DNA of 64,000 bases from Pseudoduganella violaceinigra DSM 15887 (GCF_000425385.1 NZ_AUDI01000016.1:1-64000); one strand, 5' to 3'; shown: positions 8,115 through 17,471, counted from the first letter of the stretch. The notes: generated by a model not told the origin, from the sequence alone. Program-made: numbers and translations.

Positions 8115-8864
8115 ATGCCAACGGCCGCCAACCTCAGCCTTGCCATCATCCTGGCGTTGCTGCTGCGGGCGGCATCGGCCGCGGACGTCAGCATGGCGTT
8201 CGGTGAAAAAATCCCGCCGTTCTGCTTCCCTGAAACCGATTCCGGCATCGAGCTGGAAGTGATGCGCGAGGCGCTGGCGTTCCGCGGACACGTGCTCAAG
8301 CCGCGCTATTACTCGTTCGCGCGGATTCCCGTCGCCTTCAAGTCCGGCGAGGTGGATGCGGCCATGACCGACCTGGGCGAGGACATGACATCCTGGGGCG
8401 CCTTCTACGGCAACCCCGCCGTCTTCTACGACAATGTCTTCATCACGCTGAAAGAGCGCCACCTGGCGATCAACCGGCCGGAAGACCTGCAGGGGCTGAC
8501 CGTGATTTCCTTTGCCGGCGCCGCCAAGCGTTATCCAGAATGGCTGGACGCGGTACGCAAGGCCGGCCACTACTTCGAGCAGAACGACCAGGCGCTGCAG
8601 GTGCTGACGCTGGACCGCGGCCGCTACGACGTGGTCCTGAGCGACCGCAATATCTTCAAGTATTTCACCTTGCAGCTCAAGCTGAACAAGTCCTTCCGGC
8701 CCAAGCCGGTCACCGAGCACCCCTTCGTCCGGCTGAACCCGATGGACTACCGTCCCGTGTTCCGCGACAGCACCATCCGCGACGATTTCAACGCCGGCCT
8801 GAAGTACCTGAAGGAGAGCGGCCGCTTCCAGGCCATCTATTCCAAATACCTGGCCGGCGATTGA
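8115..8864 (+). CDS. Periplasmic solute-binding protein (SBP_bac_3-like)
   Basis: 249 aa with a signal peptide (cut near AASAA). The fold resembles amino-acid-type binding proteins: GIELEVMREAL, YYSFARIPVAFKSGEVDAAMTDLG and the second-lobe LTVISFAGAAKRY / YDVVLSDRNIF segments. It is probably cotranscribed with the porin (GAGGCAG just before the ATG). No transport permease is adjacent. It overlaps the convergent AraC-type regulator by 28 bp. Many proteins of this type in betaproteobacteria are solitary, so transporter coupling is unproven. Confidence 0.78.
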   Translation: MPTAANLSLAIILALLLRAASAADVSMAFGEKIPPFCFPETDSGIELEVMREALAFRGHVLKPRYYSFARIPVAFKSGEVDAAMTDLGEDMTSWGAFYGNPAVFYDNVFITLKERHLAINRPEDLQGLTVISFAGAAKRYPEWLDAVRKAGHYFEQNDQALQVLTLDRGRYDVVLSDRNIFKYFTLQLKLNKSFRPKPVTEHPFVRLNPMDYRPVFRDSTIRDDFNAGLKYLKESGRFQAIYSKYLAGD

Positions 8865-9841
8865 GCCGCGCCGGTGCGGAAAGCCGCCGGCGACACCCCG
8901 AACAGCTGGCAGAAGGTGCGGCGCAGCATGGCCTCCGTACGGAAGCCCGATTGCAGCGCCACCTGCAGCATCGACAGGCCCGGCCGGGCCAGCAGTTCCT
9001 TCGCATATTCGGCGCGGCAGCGTGCGATATAGATATGCGGCGCCATGCCGACCGCGTGCTGGAAGCGGCGTGAGAAATTGCGCACGCTCATGGCGGTGCG
9101 CTGCGCCGCGCTCTCCACCGTCAGGTCCTGCTTGAAGCAGCGTTCAATGTATTCCTGCGCTTGGCGGATGCGCTGGTCGCCATGCTGCTTCAAGCCCGCG
9201 TTGCGGATCGCCACCCGTCCCGTGCTGGGCTGGCTGGCGGGATTGGTGTAGCGCGACAGCTTGTGCGCCACCGCGTCGCCATGGAAGTGGCCCACCAGGT
9301 AGCTGCACGCGTCCAGACAGGGGTTGACCGAGCCGGCGCTGATGATGCTGCCGTCGATCACCAGCGGCGCGTCGGGACTGAAGCGCACGTCGGGATAGTG
9401 CTGGGCGAATACGCGCTGGTCGGCCAGGTTGCCGGTCACTTCGCGTCCGTCCAGCAGGCCCGTCTCGGCCAGGATGCGCATGCCGCCCGCCATCCCCACC
9501 AGCAGCGCGCCGGCGGCGTGGGCCTGCAACAGCCATGCGCGCAAGGCGGGCGCAATCGGCTGGCGCGCCGCCATCGGCAAATAGAACGGCGGCACGATGA
9601 CCACCTGCGGTTCCGCCAGGTCCGCCAGGGTGGCGTCCGGCAGCAGGGCGGGGCCGGTAAACGAGCGCACCGGCCCCGCATCCAGCGCCACCAGGCGCAC
9701 GCGGAACAGGGCCGTTGCCTCCAGGTTGGGATTGCGCGCATGCAGCGTGCCGGCGATGGCAAACGCTTCGCGCGCCAGCAGGGCAAGGCCGCCCCAGCAG
9801 TCGTCGGCAACGTAGATGGCGATAGTCACTGGCGCTCTCAT
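8837..9841 (-). CDS. GlxA-family transcriptional regulator (PfpI-like + AraC HTH)
   Basis: 334 aa from the ATG at 9841 (MRAPVTIAIYVADD), where homology to the family begins. The N-terminal ~190 residues are a DJ-1/PfpI-like amidotransferase-type sensor domain (LLVGMAGGMRILAETGLLDGREVTGN); a Gly occupies the site where active family enzymes have the nucleophilic Cys. The C-terminal ~100 residues are an AraC helix-turn-helix pair (TAMSVRNFSRRFQHAVGMAPHIYI and VALQSGFRTEAMLRRTFCQLFGVSP). It is divergent from the beta-helix/cytochrome/TonB operon with a 107-bp shared upstream region, so it is the likely regulator. The ligand is unknown. Confidence 0.85.
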   Translation of the reverse strand: MRAPVTIAIYVADDCWGGLALLAREAFAIAGTLHARNPNLEATALFRVRLVALDAGPVRSFTGPALLPDATLADLAEPQVVIVPPFYLPMAARQPIAPALRAWLLQAHAAGALLVGMAGGMRILAETGLLDGREVTGNLADQRVFAQHYPDVRFSPDAPLVIDGSIISAGSVNPCLDACSYLVGHFHGDAVAHKLSRYTNPASQPSTGRVAIRNAGLKQHGDQRIRQAQEYIERCFKQDLTVESAAQRTAMSVRNFSRRFQHAVGMAPHIYIARCRAEYAKELLARPGLSMLQVALQSGFRTEAMLRRTFCQLFGVSPAAFRTGAAQSPARYLE

Positions 9842-9843
9842 CC

Positions 9844-9873
9844 TGGCCGATACTAACAGCAGAATTGGCCGAT
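9844..9873. promoter_or_regulatory. Direct repeat, candidate AraC-type operator
   Basis: TGGCCGAT occurs at 9844-9851 and again at 9866-9873 in the same orientation, 22 bp start to start (about two helical turns), in the divergent gap between the GlxA-type regulator and the beta-helix lipoprotein gene. AraC-family proteins commonly bind two direct half-sites at this spacing. Operator function is inferred. Confidence 0.4.
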
Positions 9874-9948
9874 TTCGCGCATAACAGTTTAATAATGGAC
9901 GGATATACTGGCTTCGCTGATGCATCTCTACAACGGCAAGGAGAATTT

Positions 9949-11196
9949 ATGTATAAAGCCATCGGCGCGCTCGCGCTGTGCTGCATGCTGTCCGCCTGCT
10001 ACAAGACCACACCATCGCTGCCGGCGCCCGTTTCGGCGGCCGACATCGCCTTCCAGAAGCAGTTGCAGGAACAACTGCTGGACGCCAAGCCAGGCTCGGT
10101 GATCGCAATCCCGGCCGGCAACTACAAATTCACCAGCGGACTGCAGCTGCGCGCCGACGGCGTGACCATCCGCGGCGCCGGCATGGACCAGACCGTCTTG
10201 TCTTTCAAGCCGCAAGTAACAGGGCCGGAAGGCTTGCTCGTCTACGGCAACAACTTCACCATCGAAGGCTTGACCATCGAGGATTCCAAAGGCGACGGCC
10301 TGAAGATCAACGACGGCGACCACATCACCATCCGCAGCGTGAAGGTGCAATGGACCGGCGGTTCCAAGGTCAGCAACGGCGCCTACGGCATTTACCCGGT
10401 CAAGACGAAAAACGTGCTGATCGATGACTGCGTGGCCATCGCGGCGTCCGATGCCGGCATCTATGTCGGCCAGTCGCAGAATGTGGTGGTGCGCAATTCG
10501 CGCGCCGAAGCGAATGTGGCCGGCATCGAAATCGAAAACACCATCAACGCCGACGTCTACGACAACGTGGCCACCCGCAACACCGGCGGCATCCTGGTGT
10601 TCAATATGCCGAACCTGCAGCAACCCGGCCACAGCACGCGCGTGTTCAAGAACAAGGTCGAGGCGAACAACCTGGGCAACTTCGCCGCCCGCGGCACGGC
10701 CGTCGCCAGCGTGCCGGCCGGCTCGGGCGTGGTGATCAACTCGAACTCGAAGGTTGAAATCTTTGACAACGACATCAGCGACAACCAGACCGCCAACGTG
10801 ATCATCTCGAGCTACCATTCGACCGGCTACTACACCGAAAAAGGCGTGGACAAGGACTACGATCCGTATCCCAAGGCGATCTACGTATACGACAACCGCT
10901 TCAAGGGCGGCGGCGATTCGCCCGACGGTCTAGACCTGAAGACGCTGAAGGTGGCACTATACGGCCTGTCCGGCCACCTGCCCGACGTGCTGTGGGACGG
11001 CTACGCCGACAACGCGCTGGCCAGGAACGGCGTGCTGCCGGCCGACGCCCGCATCTGCGTGCAGGATGGCGCGGACGTGCTGAACGCCGATGGGCCGAAC
11101 AAGTACAAGAACCCCAGGGCCGATTCGGCGCCGCACCGCTGCCGGCTGGCCAAGCTGCCGCCCGTCACCATTCCCCAACTCAGCTCGCAATCCTGA
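9949..11196 (+). CDS. Parallel beta-helix repeat lipoprotein
   Basis: 415 aa from the ATG at 9949, with AAGGAGA upstream. The lipobox MLSAC puts the lipidated Cys at about residue 17, so the protein is anchored in a membrane. The body is a right-handed parallel beta-helix with recurring coils (FTIEGLTIEDSKGDGLKI, VLIDDCVAIAASDAGIYV, VVVRNSRAEANVAGIEI, VYDNVATRNTGGILV, VEIFDNDISDN), as in pectate-lyase-like carbohydrate-active proteins. It matches a family that is typically found next to an SO2930-type diheme cytochrome, exactly as here; its function is not established. Its TGA overlaps the next start (TGATG), so the two are translationally coupled. Confidence 0.85.
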   Translation: MYKAIGALALCCMLSACYKTTPSLPAPVSAADIAFQKQLQEQLLDAKPGSVIAIPAGNYKFTSGLQLRADGVTIRGAGMDQTVLSFKPQVTGPEGLLVYGNNFTIEGLTIEDSKGDGLKINDGDHITIRSVKVQWTGGSKVSNGAYGIYPVKTKNVLIDDCVAIAASDAGIYVGQSQNVVVRNSRAEANVAGIEIENTINADVYDNVATRNTGGILVFNMPNLQQPGHSTRVFKNKVEANNLGNFAARGTAVASVPAGSGVVINSNSKVEIFDNDISDNQTANVIISSYHSTGYYTEKGVDKDYDPYPKAIYVYDNRFKGGGDSPDGLDLKTLKVALYGLSGHLPDVLWDGYADNALARNGVLPADARICVQDGADVLNADGPNKYKNPRADSAPHRCRLAKLPPVTIPQLSSQS

Positions 11197-12320
11197 TGAT
11201 GCCTGCCGTTCCCGCTTTCCGCCTGTTGCGGGCGGCGCGTATGGCCGCGTGCGCGCTCCTTCTCGCTGCCTGTGCACGCAGCCCCGCCCCGCCCGCCGGG
11301 CCGGTGAACTTCATTGCCGACGGGCGTCCCGAAAAACTCAGCGCGTGGCGCCTGATGGCCGCCAGCGAAGGCCAGCTGGTGTTGAACAAGGAGGTGCTGC
11401 CTTACCGGCTCAACACGCCGCTGTTCAGCGATTACGCCCACAAGCTGCGCACCGTGTGGATGCCAAAAGGCGTAGCGGCGGCCTACCGGCCCGATACGGC
11501 CTTCGATTTCCCGGTCGGCACAATCATCAGCAAGACGTTCTACTATCCGCGCGATGGCGCCAGCGGAGCCGTGCTGGCCAGCGACGACAACGGCGCCGAC
11601 AGCGCGCTCGACCTGCGCAAGGTGCGCCTGGTGGAAACGCGCCTGCTGGTGCGCCGCGAAGCCGGCTGGACCGCCCTGCCCTATGTATGGAACGAGGCGC
11701 AGACCGAAGCCGAGCTGAAACGCACGGGCGAGCAGATCCCGATGGAGCTGGTGTCGCCCCAGGGCCGCCAGAAATTCACCTACGTGGTGCCGAACGTGAA
11801 CCAGTGCGCGTCCTGCCACGTGGCGGACCTGAAGAGCAGGAAGTTCGAGCCGCTCGGCCTCAAGGCCCGCCATATCAACCTCGATGGGCAGCTCGACAAA
11901 TTCGCGCAGGCCGGCTTCCTGTCCGGCGCGCCGGCGGCGGCCGCGGCGCCGCGCAATGTCGACTGGCGCGACAAGCTCGCCAGCGTGGACGCGCGCGCCC
12001 GCGCCTACCTCGACATCAACTGCGCCCACTGCCACAACAACAAGGGCACGGCCAACACCACCGCCCTGCACCTGGAGATCGGCGCACCGGCCAACCAGCA
12101 CCTGGGACTGTGCAAGCCGCCCGTGGCGGCGGGCGCCGGCACCGGCGGCAATGCTTTCGACATCACTCCGGGCAAACCGGACGATTCGATCTTCGTCTTC
12201 CGCCTGCAATCGACCGAGACGGGCGTGATGATGCCGGAACTGGGGCGCGCCACCTCGCACCGCGAAGGCGTGGAGTTGATCCGCGCATGGATCGCCGCAA
12301 TGAAGGAAAGCTGCAACTGA
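11196..12320 (+). CDS. SO2930-family diheme c-type cytochrome
   Basis: 374 aa. The start ATGATG at 11196 overlaps the upstream TGA. The N-terminus has a hydrophobic signal with a lipobox-like LLAAC, so it is probably a lipoprotein. Two CxxCH heme c sites are visible, QCASCHVAD (about residue 206) and NCAHCHNNK (about residue 277); distal Met ligands cannot be assigned with certainty, though GVMMPELG near the C-terminus is a candidate. Family members are conserved neighbours of the beta-helix protein and their electron partner is unknown. Together with the TonB-dependent receptor it suggests periplasmic oxidation of an imported substrate. Confidence 0.87.
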   Translation: MMPAVPAFRLLRAARMAACALLLAACARSPAPPAGPVNFIADGRPEKLSAWRLMAASEGQLVLNKEVLPYRLNTPLFSDYAHKLRTVWMPKGVAAAYRPDTAFDFPVGTIISKTFYYPRDGASGAVLASDDNGADSALDLRKVRLVETRLLVRREAGWTALPYVWNEAQTEAELKRTGEQIPMELVSPQGRQKFTYVVPNVNQCASCHVADLKSRKFEPLGLKARHINLDGQLDKFAQAGFLSGAPAAAAAPRNVDWRDKLASVDARARAYLDINCAHCHNNKGTANTTALHLEIGAPANQHLGLCKPPVAAGAGTGGNAFDITPGKPDDSIFVFRLQSTETGVMMPELGRATSHREGVELIRAWIAAMKESCN

Positions 12321-12339
12321 CAATAACGAGGGAGACCAG

Positions 12340-14733
12340 ATGAAGCTGCGCAAGAAAGTCCTGACGTCCAGCATTTCCAGCGCCCTGCTCGCATGCAGCG
12401 GCGCCGCCTTGGCCGCCGACCAGGCGCCCAAGGAAGAAACCCATGTGGTGGTGGTCACCGCCCAGAACCGCACGCAGCAGGCGCAGGACGTGCCGATTGC
12501 GCTGCAGATCGTCGGCGCCGAGCAGATCGACAAGCTGGCGTCGCCCAGCCTGGCGGAGATGAACGGCTACATCCCCGGCCTGTCGGTCAACGCCGAGCAG
12601 GCCACCCAGCCCTCGATGTCGCTGCGCGGCATCGGCACCAGCGATTTCGGCATCGGCACCGACGCGCCGGTCGGCATCTATATCGATGGCGTCTACGGCG
12701 GCAAGACCGGCGGCGCGGTCATGAACTTCAACGACGTGCAGCGCATCGAAGTGCTGAAAGGGCCGCAAGGCACCCTGTTCGGCCGCAACAGCGCGGCCGG
12801 CGCCATCTCGATCGTCACGCGCGAGCCGGGCCGCGAAACCGAGCTGGAAGCGCGCCTGCGCTACGGCCGCTTCCACACCCGCAATGTGGAGCTGCTGGCC
12901 AATACGGCGCTGTCCGACAGCACGGCCCTGCGCATCACCGCCGTCCACCACGGCAGCGACGGCTGGCTGAAGGACGCCGCCAGCGGCGCCTCGCTGCAGC
13001 ATGGCACCGACAACGGTGTGCGCGCCACCCTGCGCTGGGATGCGCCGGCGCGCGCCAAGGTGCTGCTGTCGGTGGAGGCGGAAAAGCTCGACCACATGGC
13101 CCGTCCCGCAATCGGCCTGGTGGCCGGCGTGCCGGCGGTGCCGGCCGACCCGGCCAGCTACCTCGACCCGCGCACGGCCCCCGTCTACAACGACGCCATC
13201 CACAACGGCGAGACGCGCAACTTCCGCGGCAGCACCCTGCGCATCGAAGTGCCCCTGGGCTGGGCCACGTTCAATGCCACCACCGGCTACCGCCGCTTCG
13301 ACTCGCGCAACCGCCAGGACAACGACGGCACCAACCTGCCGACCCATTATGTCGACACCGAAAACTCGGAACGCAACCGCAGCTGGCAGCAGGAGTTCCG
13401 CCTGTCCGGCAATACGGGCATGGCGGACTGGGTGACAGGCGTGAGCCTCTATCACGAGAAAGCCGGGCAGACCAGCCAGGTCAACACCAATACCGATACC
13501 CTGGACAATATCTTCGGCAATGTGGCCGGCTTCCCCGTTTTCAGCCAGCTGGAAGGGGCTGCGGCCATGGCCGGTATTCCGGCCGGCCTGCTGGGCAACT
13601 CCTGGCAGGAGAACCTGCATGTGGAAGCCCGCAACAAGGCCAGCGCGATCTACGGCGACGTGATCTGGCATCTGGCGCCGAAGCTGAACCTGACCACCGG
13701 CGTGCGCTTCACCCGCGACGACAAGCGTTTCAGCTGGTATAGCCCGCTGCGTACCGCGGCCGGACTAGATGGCAGCATCGCCAATCTGCAGAACCTCGGC
13801 TTTTTCGACGCCCTGGTCGGCATGGGGGCCATCACGCCGGAGCAGCTGATGATGGCGATGGGCGCCATGACCCAGAATATCGAATTCACCAGCACCGGCG
13901 CGACAGCGGCGCCGCTGGCGAAGAAGAATAAATGGAACGACACCAGCCCGCGCATGGTGCTGGACTACAAGCTCAATGACGACATGATGGTGTACGGCTC
14001 GATTGCCAAGGGCTACCAGTCGGGCGGCTTCAACGCGCTGCAGGTGAATGCCAGCTATGACCCGGAGAAGGTGTGGAACTACGAGATCGGCATGAAGAAC
14101 TACTACCGCCGCTACAAGCTGCTGGTCAACGCCTCGCTGTACAAATACAAGTTCAGCAACCTGCAGTCGCTGGCCCTGGTGAATAACGGCTCCGCCATCC
14201 CGAGCTACCAGGTCACCAGCAGCGACCAGGGCGCGCACGGGGTCGACTTCGACATGCGCTGGCAGCCGGTGCGCGACCTGCGCCTGAACATGAGCACCGC
14301 CTACATCGACCAGACCTACAAGAACTTCACCACCAGCGACGGCGTCAAGCTCGATGGCCAGCCGGTCGGCACGCCGAAATGGACCACCGCCCTGGGCGCC
14401 GACTACTGGGTGCGCGATGTGGCGGGCGGCGACCTGGATTTCACGCTGCAGCATGCCTACACGGGCGCCACCCGCTGCAATGCCGACGCGCTGCAGGGCG
14501 CCTGCCTCACCACCCCGCGCTTCCGCGTCGGCGGCGCCACCCAGCGCACCGATTTCCGTGTCGGCTACGAGGCGAACAGCCATCAGTGGGCGGCGGCGCT
14601 GTTCGTCAACAATCTGTTCGACAAACGCTATGTCACCAGCATCGGCAATATGACCACCGGCCTGCTCGGCACCCCGTACGCCATGGTCAATGCGCCGCGC
14701 CAGGTGGGGGTGGAAGTGCGCGTGAACATGTAG
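12340..14733 (+). CDS. TonB-dependent outer-membrane receptor
   Basis: 797 aa. Signal peptide ending GAALAA, TonB-box-like region HVVVVTAQNR, then the plug domain (QDVPIALQIVGAEQI, SLRGIGTSDFGIGTD, RIEVLKGPQGTLFGRNSAAGAISIVTREP) and a 22-strand-type barrel ending VGVEVRVNM. The plug wording is of the class used by receptors for carbohydrates, aromatics and other small organics rather than classical siderophore receptors. It follows the diheme cytochrome by 19 bp with a GAGGGAGA ribosome binding site, so the three genes look like one operon under the divergent GlxA-type regulator. The substrate is not deducible. Confidence 0.92.
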   Translation: MKLRKKVLTSSISSALLACSGAALAADQAPKEETHVVVVTAQNRTQQAQDVPIALQIVGAEQIDKLASPSLAEMNGYIPGLSVNAEQATQPSMSLRGIGTSDFGIGTDAPVGIYIDGVYGGKTGGAVMNFNDVQRIEVLKGPQGTLFGRNSAAGAISIVTREPGRETELEARLRYGRFHTRNVELLANTALSDSTALRITAVHHGSDGWLKDAASGASLQHGTDNGVRATLRWDAPARAKVLLSVEAEKLDHMARPAIGLVAGVPAVPADPASYLDPRTAPVYNDAIHNGETRNFRGSTLRIEVPLGWATFNATTGYRRFDSRNRQDNDGTNLPTHYVDTENSERNRSWQQEFRLSGNTGMADWVTGVSLYHEKAGQTSQVNTNTDTLDNIFGNVAGFPVFSQLEGAAAMAGIPAGLLGNSWQENLHVEARNKASAIYGDVIWHLAPKLNLTTGVRFTRDDKRFSWYSPLRTAAGLDGSIANLQNLGFFDALVGMGAITPEQLMMAMGAMTQNIEFTSTGATAAPLAKKNKWNDTSPRMVLDYKLNDDMMVYGSIAKGYQSGGFNALQVNASYDPEKVWNYEIGMKNYYRRYKLLVNASLYKYKFSNLQSLALVNNGSAIPSYQVTSSDQGAHGVDFDMRWQPVRDLRLNMSTAYIDQTYKNFTTSDGVKLDGQPVGTPKWTTALGADYWVRDVAGGDLDFTLQHAYTGATRCNADALQGACLTTPRFRVGGATQRTDFRVGYEANSHQWAAALFVNNLFDKRYVTSIGNMTTGLLGTPYAMVNAPRQVGVEVRVNM

Positions 14734-14810
14734 CGCCGGGCGCCGCAGCGGCGCGGAAATACTGGCTTGCACAGTGATAGAATCGATCTTTTGTCGTTCA
14801 CTTTTCTTGC

Positions 14811-16991
14811 ATGCCAGTCAACATCCGCACTCCTTTCGGTGCTCTGCGCGCGGCGCTGCCACGGCGGATTGTCACGCCCGGCGCCAATGCGGAACACCTG
14901 GGCGCCTGGCGTCTGAGCCTGTTGAACGGCATGTGCGCGGTGTCCTGCTACCTGGGCCTGCTGGTCGGAGCACCCAGCGTGTGGTTCAGCGTCCAGTACC
15001 AGTTGTGGGCCCTGGTGGCGGCCGACTTCCTGGCGCTTATCACCGTGGCAATATTGCATTTCCGCCGCGACCTTTCCTATCACTACCGCGCCGCCGCCTT
15101 CCTCACCACCGTCTACCTGCTGGCCGTGTCGCTGCTGTTTGCCATCGGGACCATGAGCCAGATCTACCTGCTGGCCTTGCCGCTGCTGTGCACCGTGCTC
15201 ATGGGCAGCCGCTCCGCAGTGCTGGCCGTTGCCGGCTGCAGCCTCACCCTGTTCCTGGCAGGCTATTTCGGCGGCATCCCGCAAGGCACGCCCACCGATA
15301 CCTCGACCCCGCTGCTGCACTGGACCATCGTCTCCATCAATTTCCTGCTGGTGGCGTCGCTGCTGGTGGTCTCCTGCGCCTACCTGCTGCACGGACTGCA
15401 AGGCGCCCTGAGGCGCCAGCGCGCCGTGCACGAAAAGCTCGAAGCGCAGATCGCCATCCTGCAGGCGCGCGAAGTGGCGCTGCGCGAATCGGTCGCCGCG
15501 CAAAAGGCGGCGGAAGAATCCAACGAACAAAAAAGCGAATTCCTCGCCATGATCAGCCACGAGGTGCGTACCCCGCTAGGGGGCGTGATCGGTATGCTGC
15601 GCCTGGCGAAGAAGGACAACAGCCTGTCGGCCGAAACCCGCAACAAGCTGCGCATCAGCCTGGGCAACGCCGAAGTGCTGCTGCACATCATTAACGACAT
15701 CCTCGACTTCTCGCGCCTGGAAGCAGGCAAGATGCCTTTTGAGAACATCGATTTCGACCTGCCCGCCCTGCTGCACGACGTGGTGGCGCTGCTGGCCGAC
15801 CGGGCCGAAACCAAGGGTATTTCCCTGGTGGCCGATATCGACGCCGCACTGCCGCGCTGGTGGCGCGGCGACCCGGTGCGGCTGCGCCAGGTGGTCATGA
15901 ACCTGGTCGGCAACGGTGTCAAATTCACCGAACGCGGCGAAGTGCGCCTGGCCGCCGGCATGGCGCCCGATGGCTGCATCGCGCTGGCCATCAGCGATAC
16001 CGGCATCGGCATCGAGCCGGACGCCATCTCGCGCCTGTTCGGCAGGTTCGAACAAGGCAACGCCGCCACATCGCGCAAATACGGCGGCACCGGCCTCGGC
16101 CTGGCAATCTGCAAGAACATCGTCGACGTGATGGGCGGCGCGATCGCCGTCCGCAGCGAGCGCGGCGCCGGCAGCGTATTCGACGTGCGGCTGCCGCTGC
16201 AGCAAGGCCAGCCCGCGGCGGTAAGGGCGCTGGAGAAGCCGGCCCCGCATGCGGCGCGCCTCGAAATCCTGTGCGCGGAAGACGGCAGCACCAACCAGAT
16301 CATCCTGCGCGAGCTGCTGTCCGACATGGGACATGGGGTCACCATCGCGGAAGATGGCGCCGCCGCGCTCCAACAGCTGGCGCAGCGCGACTTCGACCTG
16401 GTGATCATGGACAGCCGCATGCCGCGCATGGACGGCATTGCCGCCCTGCGCTTGCTGCGCGCCGGCGCCTACGGCGTGCGCCAGCCGGCCGTGCCGGTGA
16501 TCGCCCTGACCGCCAACGCGGCGGCCGAGGAGCGCCAGCGCTTCATGGAAGCGGGCGCCAACGGTTTCCTGCCCAAGCCGATCGACGAAGCGAATCTGCA
16601 TGCCGAAATCGGCCGCCAGGCCGGCTTCCTGGTGCCGGCGCCGGCGCTGGCCGACCTCGACGCCATGTTCGGCATGGATAATGCCGCCCTGCCCCAGCCG
16701 CCGCTGCGCATGGTCAGCCCGGCGGCGCGCGCCGCCTTCAGGCTGGAAGGACCGCGCCAGCTGGCCGCCATCCGCCAGGGCATCGCCAACGGCGACATGG
16801 TGGCCGTCAGCCTGAACGCCCACAACCTGCAGGGCAGCGCCGGTCTGTTCGGCGACCGCGAGCTCAGCGCCCTCTGCGGCCAGGTGGAAATGCTGGCCAA
16901 TGCCGGCGTAACGGAATATCTTGGCACGCTGGCGACGGAGCTGGAGAACAAGCTGGCATCCTTGCTGGCCCGGCTGGCCGAGGCTAAATAA
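14811..16991 (+). CDS. Hybrid sensor histidine kinase with receiver and HPt
   Basis: 726 aa. Six hydrophobic helices occupy about residues 35-200, followed by a coiled coil and the HisKA domain with phospho-acceptor SHEVRTPLGG (about residue 247), an ATPase domain (NLVGNGVKFTERG, DTGIGIEPDAI, KYGGTGLGLAI), a receiver domain with Asp in LVIMDSRMPRMDG, and a C-terminal HPt with His in LNAHNLQGSAG. It is therefore a complete intramolecular phosphorelay whose output regulator is elsewhere. The input ligand is unknown. Its stop overlaps a degenerate convergent reading frame. Confidence 0.9.
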   Translation: MPVNIRTPFGALRAALPRRIVTPGANAEHLGAWRLSLLNGMCAVSCYLGLLVGAPSVWFSVQYQLWALVAADFLALITVAILHFRRDLSYHYRAAAFLTTVYLLAVSLLFAIGTMSQIYLLALPLLCTVLMGSRSAVLAVAGCSLTLFLAGYFGGIPQGTPTDTSTPLLHWTIVSINFLLVASLLVVSCAYLLHGLQGALRRQRAVHEKLEAQIAILQAREVALRESVAAQKAAEESNEQKSEFLAMISHEVRTPLGGVIGMLRLAKKDNSLSAETRNKLRISLGNAEVLLHIINDILDFSRLEAGKMPFENIDFDLPALLHDVVALLADRAETKGISLVADIDAALPRWWRGDPVRLRQVVMNLVGNGVKFTERGEVRLAAGMAPDGCIALAISDTGIGIEPDAISRLFGRFEQGNAATSRKYGGTGLGLAICKNIVDVMGGAIAVRSERGAGSVFDVRLPLQQGQPAAVRALEKPAPHAARLEILCAEDGSTNQIILRELLSDMGHGVTIAEDGAAALQQLAQRDFDLVIMDSRMPRMDGIAALRLLRAGAYGVRQPAVPVIALTANAAAEERQRFMEAGANGFLPKPIDEANLHAEIGRQAGFLVPAPALADLDAMFGMDNAALPQPPLRMVSPAARAAFRLEGPRQLAAIRQGIANGDMVAVSLNAHNLQGSAGLFGDRELSALCGQVEMLANAGVTEYLGTLATELENKLASLLARLAEAK

Positions 16992-17427
16992 GCGTATAGA
17001 AATTCAGGACGAGGCGGTCCTGGGGCACGTAATCGTGCATCCGGAAGCGCAGCGTAAGCGGGTCGATGCGTTCCCGCTTGCCGGGGAAGCAGAGGGAAAC
17101 GATCTGCTGCGGCGTGTCCTTGACGATATCCAGGGTGAATTCGCCGATGCCGCCTTTGCCTTCATCCAGGCAGGCGCGGTCGGCCTCGTCGCTCGACGAC
17201 ACGGGCACACATTCGGCAGACGGGGGCGCGTGGCGTCCGCCACGCCGATGCGCGTTCTGCCGGCAAAGGCTCGCTCGCCCCTAATGCCTGCAGGCGGGCC
17301 ACGAGCGGTTCCGGCAGCGTCATGCCGCCCTTGCCGAAGGCGTCGCCAAAGCTGCGGAAGATCTGGTTCCCGTCCAGGCCGGCCTGGCGCAAGTGCCTGC
17401 TGATGTCACGGCCGCCGACCCGCTGCG
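16984..17427 (-). pseudogene. Probable frameshifted hypothetical gene
   Basis: Two minus-strand segments in different frames look like parts of one soluble protein. The upstream part reads about HLRQAGLDGNQIFRSFGDAF to LGASEPLPAERAS. The downstream part reads about VPVSSSDEADRACLDEG through IGEFTLDIVKDTPQQIVSL to VLNFYTLI. A shift of frame near 17,230-17,260 would join them. The upstream part lacks a convincing start, because its 5' end runs into the perfect hairpin at 17429-17457. I do not recognise the family. Alternatively these are two chance frames in GC-rich DNA. Confidence 0.35.
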
Positions 17428-17428
17428 C

Positions 17429-17457
17429 GGCGCGCCAGGCGCATGGCCTGGCGCGCC
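17429..17457 (-). terminator. Perfect GC-rich hairpin after proC
   Basis: GGCGCGCCAGGC (17429-17440) pairs perfectly with GCCTGGCGCGCC (17446-17457) around a five-base loop, 15 bp downstream of the proC stop. No U-tract follows, so it may stabilise the mRNA 3' end, or be a repeat, rather than act as an intrinsic terminator. Confidence 0.45.
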
Positions 17458-17471
17458 ATTCGCCGGGCGCG

